64,000 nucleotides of DNA. It comes from Amycolatopsis sp. CA-230715 (lineage in GTDB: Bacteria > Actinomycetota > Actinomycetes > Mycobacteriales > Pseudonocardiaceae). Below the pieces are notes generated by a model. The model was not told where the DNA came from and did no database searches. It worked only from the letters and a program-made list of their open reading frames with translations. Numbering within the stretch: the first letter of the stretch is position 1; the number at the start of each line of letters is the position of its first letter. The position numbers and the translations under genes were made by a program. The DNA is taken from the NCBI RefSeq assembly GCF_018736145.1, contig NZ_CP059997.1, forward strand, positions 5,951,501 through 6,015,500. Reading direction: 5' to 3'. Positions 33,996 through 42,543 of the stretch are shown here, piece after piece.

Positions 33996-34589
33996 CTAGA
34001 GCGGCGGGATGTTGAGGTGTTCGATCCGCGGTTCGCCGCGCTCGTCCCCGAGCACGCTCACCCCGGCCGACGACAGTCCGAAGTGGACACCGGAGGTGGC
34101 TGGCAGGCCGAGCCAGCGGGCGATCAAGACCCGGCTGAAGTGACCGTGCCCGACGAGGACGACGTCGGAGTCCGCCAGTGCTTCGCGTGCCTTGGCGAGC
34201 ACTTCGTCCGCGCGCGCCGTCACCTGCCGCGCGCTCTCGCCGCCGGGGATCGGGTGCGTCCACACGGTCCAGCCGGGCACCGTTTCGCGGATCTGGTCGG
34301 TGGTGACGCCCTCGTAGTCGCCGTAGTCCCATTCGGCGAGCTGCTCGGTGGTCTCGTCCACATCGAGCCCGGCGAGCGCGGCGGTCTTCACCGCGCGCGT
34401 GCGCGGGCTGGCCAGGACGAGCGCGGGGCCGTGCCGCAGCTTCGCCAGGGTTTCCCCGGCCGCGCGCGCTTCGTCCTCGCCCTCGTCGGTCAGCGGGAGG
34501 TCGGTCCGGCCGGTGTGCCGTCCGTTCACCGACCATTCGGTCTGGCCGTGCCGGAGCAGGTAGAGCAGGTGATCCACGTTTGCGAACAT
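33996..34589 (-). CDS. Histidine phosphatase (phosphoglycerate-mutase-like acid phosphatase)
   Basis: A 197-residue histidine phosphatase with the RHG motif LLRHGQTEWSVNGRHTGRTDLPLTDEG (catalytic His in LRHG), the acid residue in AEWDYGDYEG, and the second catalytic His in VLVGHGHFSRVL. It matches mycobacterial Rv3214, a phosphatase first annotated as phosphoglycerate mutase. Substrate unknown. ATG 34589 is used. It is divergent from the DUF4442 gene over a 41-nt gap that contains a perfect palindrome. Confidence 0.92.
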   Translation of the reverse strand: MFANVDHLLYLLRHGQTEWSVNGRHTGRTDLPLTDEGEDEARAAGETLAKLRHGPALVLASPRTRAVKTAALAGLDVDETTEQLAEWDYGDYEGVTTDQIRETVPGWTVWTHPIPGGESARQVTARADEVLAKAREALADSDVVLVGHGHFSRVLIARWLGLPATSGVHFGLSSAGVSVLGDERGEPRIEHLNIPPL

Positions 34590-34607
34590 ACCCTGCCGTC
34601 TGCTTTG

Positions 34608-34621
34608 CTACTCGCGAGTAG
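34608..34621. promoter_or_regulatory. Perfect 14-bp palindrome in a 41-nt divergent gap
   Basis: CTACTCGCGAGTAG is its own reverse complement. It ends right before the GGAGG ribosome-binding site of the DUF4442 gene, so a bound protein would block that promoter and possibly the divergent one. The form (TACTCGCGAGTA) suits a TetR-family operator of the kind that controls fatty-acid genes; no TetR gene is adjacent. Confidence 0.55.
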
Positions 34622-34630
34622 GAGGTGTTC

Positions 34631-35101
34631 ATGGCGAACTCGACATACGGCCTGTGGGAGCGGCTCTCGCGGGTGCCGGGTGGGCGAAGGCTGTTCTCGG
34701 CCGCGATGTGCCTGCGTGTGCCGTACTTCGGCACCGTGCTGCCGCACGTGCGGGAGATCCGGCCGGGCCGCTGCGAGGTCAGCGCGCCGAAGTGGTGGGG
34801 TGTGCACAACCACATCGGCACCTTCCACGCGATCGCGGCGTGCAACCTCGCGGAGATCGCGATGGGCATGCTCGCCGAGGCGACCGTGCCGCCGACGCAC
34901 CGGTGGCTGCCGAAGGGGATGACCGTCGAGTACGTCGCGAAGGCGGGCAGCGGCCTGCGCGCGGTCGCGGAACTGCCGGAAATTCCCGAATTCACCGATG
35001 AGGGATTCGCGTTGTCGGTACCGGTGACGATTCGGGACAAGCGCGGCGAAGCCGTCGTGACGGGCGTGATCACGATCTGGGTCACTCGGCGCCGGGGGTA
35101 G
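34631..35101 (+). CDS. DUF4442 hotdog-fold thioesterase-like protein
   Basis: A 156-residue protein with the DUF4442 pattern: N-terminal helix (WERLSRVPGGRRLFSAAMCLRVPYFGTV), then the hotdog core KWWGVHNHIGTFHAIAACNLAEIAMGML, in which the His-Asn-His region marks the active-site helix, and strands VEYVAKAGSGLRAVAEL and GVITIWVTRR. Relatives are acyl-CoA thioesterase-like. GGAGG is 6 nt before ATG 34631. No partner gene is obvious. Confidence 0.88.
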   Translation: MANSTYGLWERLSRVPGGRRLFSAAMCLRVPYFGTVLPHVREIRPGRCEVSAPKWWGVHNHIGTFHAIAACNLAEIAMGMLAEATVPPTHRWLPKGMTVEYVAKAGSGLRAVAELPEIPEFTDEGFALSVPVTIRDKRGEAVVTGVITIWVTRRRG

Positions 35102-35115
35102 CCCAACCGAGTGAA

Positions 35116-35130
35116 GTAAACACCGTTTAC
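35116..35130. promoter_or_regulatory. Palindrome upstream of the cholesterol oxidase gene
   Basis: GTAAAC-ACC-GTTTAC has 6-nt perfect arms and lies about 60 nt before the oxidase start, a suitable place for an operator. Confidence 0.35.
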
Positions 35131-35189
35131 CCAGTTGGCGTGAATGGGTTTCGTGTTCGCTCTTGCCAGTGGGAAAACGGGCTTGCAGC

Positions 35190-36824
35190 ATGCGTCGCAT
35201 GCCCTCCCCCTTCTCCCGCAGGCGTTTCCTCGGCCTCGCCGCGCTCAATTCGGCCGCCGCGCTCGGACTGACGTCCATTTCGGTCCCCGCCGCGCGCGCC
35301 AACGAGAAAACGGCGTCGCTGCCCGAGTTTTCCCCCGCCGTCGTGATCGGCACCGGGTACGGCGCCGCGGCGACCGCGTTGCGGTTAGGGGAGGCGGGCG
35401 TGCCCACGGTCATGCTCGAAATGGGGCAGCTCTGGGACACCGCGGGCACCGACGGCAAGGTCTTCTGCCCGATGCTCTCGCCCGACGAGCGGTCGATGTG
35501 GTTCAAGGACCGCACCGAGGCGCCGCTGGCCTCGTTCCTGTGGCTCGACCTGGCGAACCACGACATCCGCAGGCACGCGGGCGTGCTCGACCGCGTGCAC
35601 TTCGGTGACATGTCGGTCTACCTCGGGCGCGGTGTCGGCGGCGGCTCGCTGGTGAACGGCGCGATGGCCGTGACCCCGCGGCGCGACTACTTCGAGGAGA
35701 TCCTGCCCGAGGTCGACGCGGACGAGATGTACGGCAGGTACTTCCCGCGCGCCAACGCCGCGCTCGGCATGAACCAGGTGGACAGGGCGTGGTTCGAGAA
35801 ATGCCGTTCGTACGGCTACGCCAGGGTTTCGCGGAAGGCGGCGGCGAAGGCGGGGTTCAAGACCGCGTTCGTGCCGAGCGTCTACGACTTCGAGTACCTG
35901 AAGGCGGAAGAGGCGGGCACCGTGCCGCGCTCGGCGCTCGCGTCGGAGGTCATCTACGGCAACAACCACGGCAAGCGCTCGCTCGACAAGACCTACCTCG
36001 CGGCGGCGCTGGGCACCGGGCACGTGCGGATCCACACGCTGCACGAGGTCCGGGAGATCCTGCGCCAGCCCGACGGCACCTACACCCTCGTCGTCCGCGA
36101 GAGCGACGCCGACGGCACGGTGCTCGCGACCAGGCACATCGGCGCGAAGCACCTGTTCCTCGGCGCGGGCAGCCTCGGCACCACGGAACTGCTGCTGCGC
36201 GCCCGCGAAACCGGGCGGCTGCCGGAACTGTCCGAAGAGGTCGGCGAGGGCTGGGGCACCAACGGCAACGTCATGCTGGGCCGCGCGAACCACGTCTGGG
36301 ACACCACCGGCAGCCTGCAGTCCGGCATGCCCGCGCTGGGCATCGACAACTGGGACGATCCGGAGCACCCGGTGTTCGCCGAGATCGCGCCGGTGCCCGC
36401 CGGGCTCGAAACCTGGGTGAGCCTGTACCTCGCGATCACGAAGAACCCCGAGCGCGGCCGGTTCCGCTACGACCCCGCGAGCGATTCGGCCAAGCTGTCG
36501 TGGACGGTCGACCAGGGCCAGCCGTCGATCGACGCGGCGAAGGCGCTGTTCGACAAGATCAACAGGGCGAACCGGACGATCTACCGGCGCGACCTGTTCG
36601 GCGACACGCGGCCGTTCGAGAACCGGTTCACCTACCACCCGCTCGGCGGCGCGGTGCTGGGCAAGGCCACCGATCCGCACGGCAGGGTCAAGGGCGCGCC
36701 GAACCTGTACGTCACTGACGGCTCGCTGATCCCCGGCAGCACCGGGGTGAACCCGTTCGTCACCATCACCGCGCTGGCCGAGCGCAACATCGACCGCGTA
36801 CTGGCCGAAGACGTCCTCCGCTAG
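35190..36824 (+). CDS. choA: Secreted cholesterol oxidase (GMC type)
   Basis: A 544-residue GMC flavoenzyme with a twin-arginine signal (SRRRFLGLAALNSAAALGL, then an AAARA-type cleavage region), so it is exported folded. The FAD motif VVIGTGYGAAATALRLGEAG follows, then GRGVGGGSLVNGAMAV. Active-site residues are in place: Glu in PVFAEIAPVPAG, His in FTYHPLGG and Asn in GSTGVNPFVTITALAERN, equivalent to Glu361, His447 and Asn485 of Streptomyces ChoA. It oxidises and isomerises 3-beta-hydroxysterols. ATG 35190 or 35199 may be the start. Its stop overlaps the convergent Lrp gene by CTAG. Confidence 0.94.
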   Translation: MRRMPSPFSRRRFLGLAALNSAAALGLTSISVPAARANEKTASLPEFSPAVVIGTGYGAAATALRLGEAGVPTVMLEMGQLWDTAGTDGKVFCPMLSPDERSMWFKDRTEAPLASFLWLDLANHDIRRHAGVLDRVHFGDMSVYLGRGVGGGSLVNGAMAVTPRRDYFEEILPEVDADEMYGRYFPRANAALGMNQVDRAWFEKCRSYGYARVSRKAAAKAGFKTAFVPSVYDFEYLKAEEAGTVPRSALASEVIYGNNHGKRSLDKTYLAAALGTGHVRIHTLHEVREILRQPDGTYTLVVRESDADGTVLATRHIGAKHLFLGAGSLGTTELLLRARETGRLPELSEEVGEGWGTNGNVMLGRANHVWDTTGSLQSGMPALGIDNWDDPEHPVFAEIAPVPAGLETWVSLYLAITKNPERGRFRYDPASDSAKLSWTVDQGQPSIDAAKALFDKINRANRTIYRRDLFGDTRPFENRFTYHPLGGAVLGKATDPHGRVKGAPNLYVTDGSLIPGSTGVNPFVTITALAERNIDRVLAEDVLR

Positions 36825-37315
36825 CGCTTGCGCCAGCCCTCACTCGGGGTGGCGCGCAGGTACTCGGCGGCCACCGGTTCGACGGGGCGGTCCTCGTACT
36901 GCGTCGAAAGCACCATCGACGTGCGGATCTCCCCGTGCTTTCCGATGCGCTCGAAGATGCCTTCGAGGTGGTCGAGCGAGGCCGCGCGCACCCGCAGCAT
37001 CGTGCAGTGGTCGCCGCTGAGCTTGTGCACCTCGACCACCTCGGGGTAGTCGCCGGAGACGCTGGTCTTCAGCAGGCACCGGTTCGGGGCGCACTGCAGT
37101 TCCACGAACGCGACGAACGGGTACCCGGCGCGGCGGGCGTCGACCTCGGCACGGTAGGCGCTGATCACCCCGGCTTCCTCCAGCCGCCGCACGCGTTCGG
37201 CGACCGACGGCGGCGAGAGCGAGATCCGCCTGCCCAGTTCGGAGTAGGACAGCCTGCCGTCGGCCTGCAGCTCCGCGAGGATGCGCCAGTCGGTGTCGTC
37301 CAGGGGTCTTTCCAT
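36821..37315 (-). CDS. Lrp/AsnC-family transcriptional regulator
   Basis: A 164-residue regulator with an N-terminal HTH (LDDTDWRILAELQADGRLSYSELGRRISLSPPSVAERVRRLEEAGVI; the LSPPSVAERV recognition helix is diagnostic) and a C-terminal RAM domain (FVAFVELQC to SMVLSTQYEDRPVEP). It lies divergent from an MFS exporter gene with a 108-nt gap, so it probably controls that gene and itself, perhaps in response to an amino acid. Confidence 0.93.
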   Translation of the reverse strand: MERPLDDTDWRILAELQADGRLSYSELGRRISLSPPSVAERVRRLEEAGVISAYRAEVDARRAGYPFVAFVELQCAPNRCLLKTSVSGDYPEVVEVHKLSGDHCTMLRVRAASLDHLEGIFERIGKHGEIRTSMVLSTQYEDRPVEPVAAEYLRATPSEGWRKR

Positions 37316-37423
37316 GCTGAAGGTCCTTCCCGGTGAATGCGTTGCGAACGGTAAGCGGGGACGGGTGAACCGATGGTCTTCGCCCCTTCGATCCGGTCCC
37401 TGATCCTTCTAGCCTTTTCGGTC

Positions 37424-38653
37424 ATGACCTCGCCAGTGTCCCCGCCGGTGGCCCTTCCCGTGCCCGTTCCGGTCCGTCGCCGCGCGGTTTTCGCGCTGTG
37501 CGCGGGCGTGACGATGATGAACACCGCGATGCTCGCCGCGACCACGGCTGGGTCGCTGATCGCCAGTGACGAAGCCGGGCCGGGGTTCAGCGGCCTGCCG
37601 AACGCGGCGGGGGTGCTCGGCACGGCGACCGGCGCGCTGCTGTCCGGACGGCTCACCGCCCGCGTCGGCAGGCGCGCCGCGCTGTTCAGGACGTTTTCCA
37701 CCGCGGTGCTCGGCGCGCTGATCACCGTCGCCGGCGCGCTCACCACGAGCCTGCTGGTGCTGCTGGCCGGCATGGTGCTGCTGGGCGTCGGCAACGCGGG
37801 CGCCCAGCTGTCCCGCTACGCCGCGGCCGAGCTGTACCCCGACGGCAGGCAGGGCACCGGCCTGGCGATGGTGGTGTGGGCGGGGACCGCGGGCGCGCTG
37901 GCCGGGCCGGTGGTGCTGGACCCGGCCGCGGGCGCGGCGGCGGCGAACGGCCTGCCGTCGCTGTCCGGGCCGGTCGTGGTGGCGGTGCTGGTGACGCTCG
38001 CGGCGGTCGCGTTCACCGCGCTCCTGCCGCGAGCGCGTGCGCTGACCGGCACGACCGCCCGGTCGCACGGCGGATTCGGCGCGCTGCGCCGCCGCGAGGT
38101 CCGCGTGCCGCTGACCGCGATGGTGGCCGCGCACCTGGCGATGGTCACCCTGATGACGATGACCCCGCTGCAGCTCCACGAGCACGGCCACGATCTGAGC
38201 ACGGTCGGCTGGGTGCTCGCCGCGCACCTGATCGGGATGTTCGCGCTGGCGCCGCTTTCGGGCAAGGTAGTGGACCGGTGGGGCGCGCGGATCGCGATCG
38301 TCGCGGGCATCGGCGTGCTCGCGATGGCGGCGGCGCTCGCGACGGCCGCGCCGGAGGCGCACCGCTCCGGTGTCCCGGTGGCGATGTTCCTGCTCGGCTA
38401 CGGCTGGAACCTGATGTTCGTCGGGGGCAGCGCGCTGCTCGGCACCGTGCTGGCGCCCGAGGAGCGCGCCAGGTCGCAGGGTGCCGTCGACGCGCTGGTG
38501 TGGGGCGGCGCGGGGGTGGCGAGCCTGCTCGCCGGGCCCGTGTTCGGCTGGGGCGGGTACCCGGTGGTCGCGGTGCTGTCCGGGCTCGTCGCGCTGGTGC
38601 CGCTCGCGTTCCTGTTCCGGCGTCAGCCCGCGGCGGCGCGCAGCGCTTCGTAG
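37424..38653 (+). CDS. MFS transporter
   Basis: A 409-residue, 12-helix-type transporter. Helix 1 is AVFALCAGVTMMNTAMLAAT; the cytoplasmic loop between helices 2 and 3 carries SGRLTARVGRRAALF (MFS motif A-like), and the second half repeats it as SGKVVDRWGARIAIV. It is divergent from an Lrp-family gene, like amino-acid exporters. Start chosen at ATG 37424; an in-frame GTG/ATG further upstream (37373) would add a poorly conserved leader. Its last 31 nt overlap the convergent epimerase gene. Confidence 0.88.
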   Translation: MTSPVSPPVALPVPVPVRRRAVFALCAGVTMMNTAMLAATTAGSLIASDEAGPGFSGLPNAAGVLGTATGALLSGRLTARVGRRAALFRTFSTAVLGALITVAGALTTSLLVLLAGMVLLGVGNAGAQLSRYAAAELYPDGRQGTGLAMVVWAGTAGALAGPVVLDPAAGAAAANGLPSLSGPVVVAVLVTLAAVAFTALLPRARALTGTTARSHGGFGALRRREVRVPLTAMVAAHLAMVTLMTMTPLQLHEHGHDLSTVGWVLAAHLIGMFALAPLSGKVVDRWGARIAIVAGIGVLAMAAALATAAPEAHRSGVPVAMFLLGYGWNLMFVGGSALLGTVLAPEERARSQGAVDALVWGGAGVASLLAGPVFGWGGYPVVAVLSGLVALVPLAFLFRRQPAAARSAS

Positions 38654-39231
38654 TGCGCGAGGCAGTCCTCGTACTTCGGCAGGATGCCCGCCTTCTCCGC
38701 CTCCGCCAGCGTCGGCGCTGTTCTGTCCTTTTCGGACAGAACGTGCTCGAACGCCGTCGGCCACGGCAGGTTCAGCGACTCGTCGAACGGGGTGATGCCG
38801 TGTTCGCCGCCCGGGTTGTAGCCGGTGGAGCACAGGTAGGTCATCGCGGTGTCGTCCTCGAGCGCCACGAACCCGTGCGCGATCCCCTCCGCGACGTAGA
38901 TGGCGCGGTAGTCGACCGTGTCGAGCCGGACCGAGTCCCACTGGCCGAAGGTCGGCGAGCCGACCCGCACGTCGACCACGATGTCGATCATCGACCCGCT
39001 CGAGCAGTAGACGTACTTGGCCTGGCCGGGCGGCGTGTCGGCGAAGTGCAGGCCGCGAATGGTGCCGCGGCGGGAACGGCTGTGGTTCGTCTGCGCGAGG
39101 TGGAGCGGGTGCCCGAGCGTCTCGGTCAGCGCCGATTCCTGAAATGGCGCGACGAAAAGGCCTCGGTGATCGGGAAACACCCGCGGGGTGAATTCGTGGC
39201 AACCGGAAACCGACAGGGGGCGTACGTGCAT
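38623..39231 (-). CDS. dTDP-4-dehydrorhamnose 3,5-epimerase-family sugar epimerase
   Basis: A 202-residue RmlC-type cupin. Landmarks: FTPRVFPDHRGLFVAPFQ, QTNHSRSRRGTIRGLHF with the catalytic His in RGLHF, VVDVRVGSPTFGQWDSVRL, and IAHGFVALEDDTAMTYLCSTGYNPGGEHGI with the conserved Tyr. It is closer in style to antibiotic deoxysugar epimerases of actinomycetes than to housekeeping RmlC. No rmlABD genes are in view, so it may act in cell-surface or natural-product sugar synthesis. ATG 39231 is used. Confidence 0.88.
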   Translation of the reverse strand: MHVRPLSVSGCHEFTPRVFPDHRGLFVAPFQESALTETLGHPLHLAQTNHSRSRRGTIRGLHFADTPPGQAKYVYCSSGSMIDIVVDVRVGSPTFGQWDSVRLDTVDYRAIYVAEGIAHGFVALEDDTAMTYLCSTGYNPGGEHGITPFDESLNLPWPTAFEHVLSEKDRTAPTLAEAEKAGILPKYEDCLAHYEALRAAAG

Positions 39232-39519
39232 CGCCCCACTCTATCGGGAAGCTCCCAAGCCGAACGGACGTCTTGGTAATACCGGTAAACCCCTAGATCT
39301 GTGACATCAACCGCACCAAGGGCCACGGGCGGTCGGGGAGCCTGCCACAATGGCCGGACCGCCGCGTCCACGGCCATCGTCCCCACCACAGGCTCCGATG
39401 ACCGGACTGGACGCCTCGCCGACAGGCCGGCGCTACCGCGCTGGGCTGCCGCGCTGGAGGAGAACTGCCGAGGACACCGGTGTCCCCGGCGCCCCCGCCC
39501 GCAGCCCTGGGAGAACGAA

Positions 39520-40725
39520 GTGACGCAAGCACCTATGACGGGAAGCCGCATGAACGACACCGCCGCGCCGGTGACCGACGAGGAGATCTTCGGTGGCCAC
39601 GAGGGCGGCAAGCTCTCGGTGGCGGCGACCCGGCCGATCGCGGACCCCCGCGACCTGTCGATCGCCTACACGCCCGGCGTGGCGAAGGTCAGCCGCGCCA
39701 TCGCCTCCGACGCCGTGCTCGCGCAGCGCTACACCTGGGCCGACCGGCTGGTGGCCGTCGTCAGCGACGGCACCGCGGTGCTCGGCCTCGGCGACATCGG
39801 CGCCAGCGCGTCGCTGCCGGTGATGGAGGGCAAGGCGGTGCTGTTCAAGACCTTCGGCGGGCTTGACTCGATCCCGCTGGTGCTCGACACCACCGACGTC
39901 GACGAGATCGTCGAGACGCTGGTCCGGCTGCGGCCGTCGTTCGGCGCGGTGAACCTCGAGGACATCTCGGCGCCGCGGTGCTTCGAGCTGGAGGACAAGC
40001 TCAAGGAAGCGCTCGACTGCCCGGTCATGCACGACGACCAGCACGGCACCGCGATCGTCGCGCTCGCGGCGCTGCGCGGGGCGAACCTGGTGCTCGACCG
40101 CGACATCGCCGCCGAGCGCGTGGTCATTTCGGGCGCGGGCGCGGCCGGGGTCGCGTGCGCCAGGATCCTGCAGGCGGCGGGCGTGGCCGATGTCACCGTG
40201 CTCGACTCGAAGGGCATCATCCACGCCGGGCGCGCCGGGCTGAACCCGATCAAGGAGCAGCTCGCCGCGACCACGAACTCTTCCGGGCTGACCGGCGGGC
40301 TCGCCGAAGCGCTGCGCGGCGCCGACGTGTTCCTCGGCCTCTCCGGCGCCACGATCGACGAATCGCTGCTCGGCGCCATGGCCGACGACGCGATCGTGTT
40401 CGCGCTGTCCAATCCGGACCCGGAGGTGCACCCGGAGGTCGCCGCGAAGTACGCGCGGATCGTGGCCACCGGCCGCAGCGACTTCCCGAACCAGATCAAC
40501 AACGTGCTGGCGTTCCCCGGCGTCTTCCGCGGCGCGCTCGACGCGGGCGCGCGGGCGATCACGGAGAACATGAAGCTGGCCGCGGCGGACGCGATCGTCG
40601 CGGTGGCTTCCGACGACCTCGGCCCGGACCGGATCGTGCCGAGCGCGCTCGACCCGCGCGTGGCACCCGAGGTCGCCGCCGCGGTGGCGAAGGCGGCCGC
40701 CAACGACGGCGTCGCGCAGCAGTAG
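39520..40725 (+). CDS. NAD(P)-dependent malic enzyme
   Basis: A 401-residue short-form malic enzyme. It has the N-terminal catalytic Tyr in SIAYTPGVAKVS, the metal-binding VNLEDISAPRCFELE and VMHDDQHGTAIV, the dinucleotide fold VVISGAGAAGVACARIL, and FALSNPDPEVHPE. It decarboxylates malate to pyruvate. Start chosen at GTG 39520, 5 nt after GGGAG; ATG 39535 is an alternative. The 288-nt upstream gap (39232-39519) holds divergent promoters only. A terminator follows. Confidence 0.95.
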   Translation: MTQAPMTGSRMNDTAAPVTDEEIFGGHEGGKLSVAATRPIADPRDLSIAYTPGVAKVSRAIASDAVLAQRYTWADRLVAVVSDGTAVLGLGDIGASASLPVMEGKAVLFKTFGGLDSIPLVLDTTDVDEIVETLVRLRPSFGAVNLEDISAPRCFELEDKLKEALDCPVMHDDQHGTAIVALAALRGANLVLDRDIAAERVVISGAGAAGVACARILQAAGVADVTVLDSKGIIHAGRAGLNPIKEQLAATTNSSGLTGGLAEALRGADVFLGLSGATIDESLLGAMADDAIVFALSNPDPEVHPEVAAKYARIVATGRSDFPNQINNVLAFPGVFRGALDAGARAITENMKLAAADAIVAVASDDLGPDRIVPSALDPRVAPEVAAAVAKAAANDGVAQQ

Positions 40726-40740
40726 CTTTTCGGCTTTGGT

Positions 40741-40775
40741 GCCCGGGATTCCCATGGAGTCCCGGGCACTTTTCC
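40741..40775 (+). terminator. Terminator of the malic enzyme gene
   Basis: GCCCGGGA (40741-40748) pairs with TCCCGGGC (40760-40767) around an 11-nt loop, followed by ACTTTTCCTTT. Confidence 0.8.
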
Positions 40776-40795
40776 TTTGCCGCGACGTGTCCATG

Positions 40796-40934
40796 CCCCG
40801 GCTTTCGGGGACCTGCATGCCCCGAAGGCCACTTCGGGGCACGCGAAGGCCTGCTGTGTGGTCGTGCGGCGGGCGGGAGTGCGGCGCGAGGGTCGAGTTC
40901 GCGGCGTCTACCGCCCCGAAGGCCACCTTCGGGG
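40796..40934. repeat. CCCCGAAGG-type palindromes (cluster B)
   Basis: Copies at 40820-40839 (one base shorter in the centre) and 40914-40934 (CCCCGAAGG-CCA-CCTTCGGGG arms intact), with a truncated relative at 40796-40810 (CCCCGGCTTTCGGGG) and degraded pieces near 40987-41006 and 41040. The gap 40726-41054 between convergent malic enzyme and polyamine-synthase-like genes holds nothing else I can support. Confidence 0.8.
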
Positions 40935-41054
40935 ACAGACGCCAGGGCGGCAGCCCGCCACGAGGGCCGAGATCGGGACGCTCAACGCCCCAAGAGGAGC
41001 CTTCGGCGGCACCCGCGGCCCGACCTCTATCAGGAGCATCTTTCGGGCCAGGGT

Positions 41055-42458
41055 TCACAGTTCGGAGACGAGGGCGGCGATCCGGTGCCGGGGCAGGTCG
41101 ATGAGCCGGTAGGCGTGCACGTCCGAAAAGCGGTCGGTGAGGACGTTCCCGAGCCGCGCGTGCGCCTTCAGTAACAGGTCCACTGGCGACTCGACGGCGG
41201 TGGCGACGACGACGGCGTGCTTGTTGTCCGGGGTGCTGCGCAGGAACCGCAGCCGGTACTTGCCCGCGACGAGCGCGCTCAGCGACGCTTGCGCTTCGGC
41301 GTCGCCGAGATCGGGGTGCGCGTTCGGCACGAGCACGGCGAGCCGGTCCGCGTTCGTCGCCAGCAGCACGCGCAGCAGCCACGGGCCGGGATCGGCGGTG
41401 AGATCGACGGCGACGGCGGAAGCGGGCGCGCCGGACGCCGACCAGTCGGCGGCGCGGATTTCCGCGCCCGCACCGGCGATTTCGGTCAGCTTCGCGAGCA
41501 GTGCGGGACGCGTGCCGCGCGTTTCCACCGACTGCGGGCCGTGCGTGTAGATCCCGCCTTTCCTGGCTTTGACCTTCTTCGCGCGCGCGGTCGGCTGGCA
41601 CACGTAGAGGTCCGCCGCGCTGCCGATCGCTTCGGCGCCGTGATAGCGGTGGAAATCGGGCAAAATCGCTTCGAAGGTGAGCCCGAGCGACGCGAGTTCG
41701 CGCTGCACCTGCGCGCCGAGCGCCGGGTGCCGGGTGCTGTACCCGTAGGCCAGCACGATCCTGCCCAGCGGCGGGTCCGCGAGCGCGCGCACGCCGTTCG
41801 CGGCGAACAGGCCCATTCCTTCGGGCGTGTAGGGCGGATCGCTGAACACCAGGTCCGCGCTCGCGGCGACCGCGGGCGGCAGGCCGACGCGCAGATCCGC
41901 GTGCACCGTGGTGATGGTGCGCCCGGAAACCGAATCGAGGTATTCGAGGACCCGCTCGTCGAGGTCGACCACGGTCAGCCGCGCGTCGGGGCGCAGCGCG
42001 CGCACCGCGAGCGAAGTCAGGTCGTGGTCGCCGAGGAACAGCAGCCGCGTGCGGGCGAGGTCGTAGCGCTCGTCGAGCCACAACGCCCTGCGCAGCACGG
42101 TTTCCGCGGTCGCCTGCACGTGGTCGAGCGCGGGCAGCGGCGGCGGCACGCCGTCGACGTACCGCGCGACACGCGCGAGCAGTTCGCGGTTTTCCGCCAG
42201 CGAAGCATCCGGCGGGTCGACCGTTCGAAAACGTTCGTAGCGGGCCACGGAGCCGGGGCGGATGCGCAGCGCATGCGTGTCGCGTTCGAGGTCTTCCCCC
42301 AGTGCCGTCAGCAGTTCTTCGATGCTGCGGCGGGGTGCGGCGGTGGTACGGACCAGATCGTCGAACCGCTGCCAGCCGTGGCAGAGCAGGGTGACCGCGA
42401 GCCGCAGCGGTCGCGTGTGGACGCCGTGGCTCGCCAGTACCTGCTCCAATTGGCTCAT
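41055..42458 (-). CDS. Branched-chain polyamine synthase-like protein (BpsA family)
   Basis: A 467-residue protein. Residues about 1-90 look like a winged-helix domain (VTLLCHGWQRFDDLVRTT). The centre (about 135-300) is a Rossmann aminopropyltransferase fold with LFLGDHDLTSLAVRAL, VVDLDERVLEYL and the DLVFSDPPYTPEG motif, as in N4-bis(aminopropyl)spermidine synthase. The C-terminus (about 300-467) is an unassigned extra domain. BpsA makes branched polyamines in hyperthermophiles; the role in an actinomycete is unclear. ATG 42458 is used; divergent from the transporter operon. An AGATCCGCCG/CGGCGGGATCT repeat lies in the 85-nt gap. Confidence 0.8.
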   Translation of the reverse strand: MSQLEQVLASHGVHTRPLRLAVTLLCHGWQRFDDLVRTTAAPRRSIEELLTALGEDLERDTHALRIRPGSVARYERFRTVDPPDASLAENRELLARVARYVDGVPPPLPALDHVQATAETVLRRALWLDERYDLARTRLLFLGDHDLTSLAVRALRPDARLTVVDLDERVLEYLDSVSGRTITTVHADLRVGLPPAVAASADLVFSDPPYTPEGMGLFAANGVRALADPPLGRIVLAYGYSTRHPALGAQVQRELASLGLTFEAILPDFHRYHGAEAIGSAADLYVCQPTARAKKVKARKGGIYTHGPQSVETRGTRPALLAKLTEIAGAGAEIRAADWSASGAPASAVAVDLTADPGPWLLRVLLATNADRLAVLVPNAHPDLGDAEAQASLSALVAGKYRLRFLRSTPDNKHAVVVATAVESPVDLLLKAHARLGNVLTDRFSDVHAYRLIDLPRHRIAALVSEL

Positions 42459-42543
42459 CGGAGACGAGCTTAGATCCGCCGGAAGCAGTGCCGAACGGCG
42501 GGATCTGGGCTACGGTTTTTTGATCCTACGTGGGGAGTGACGC

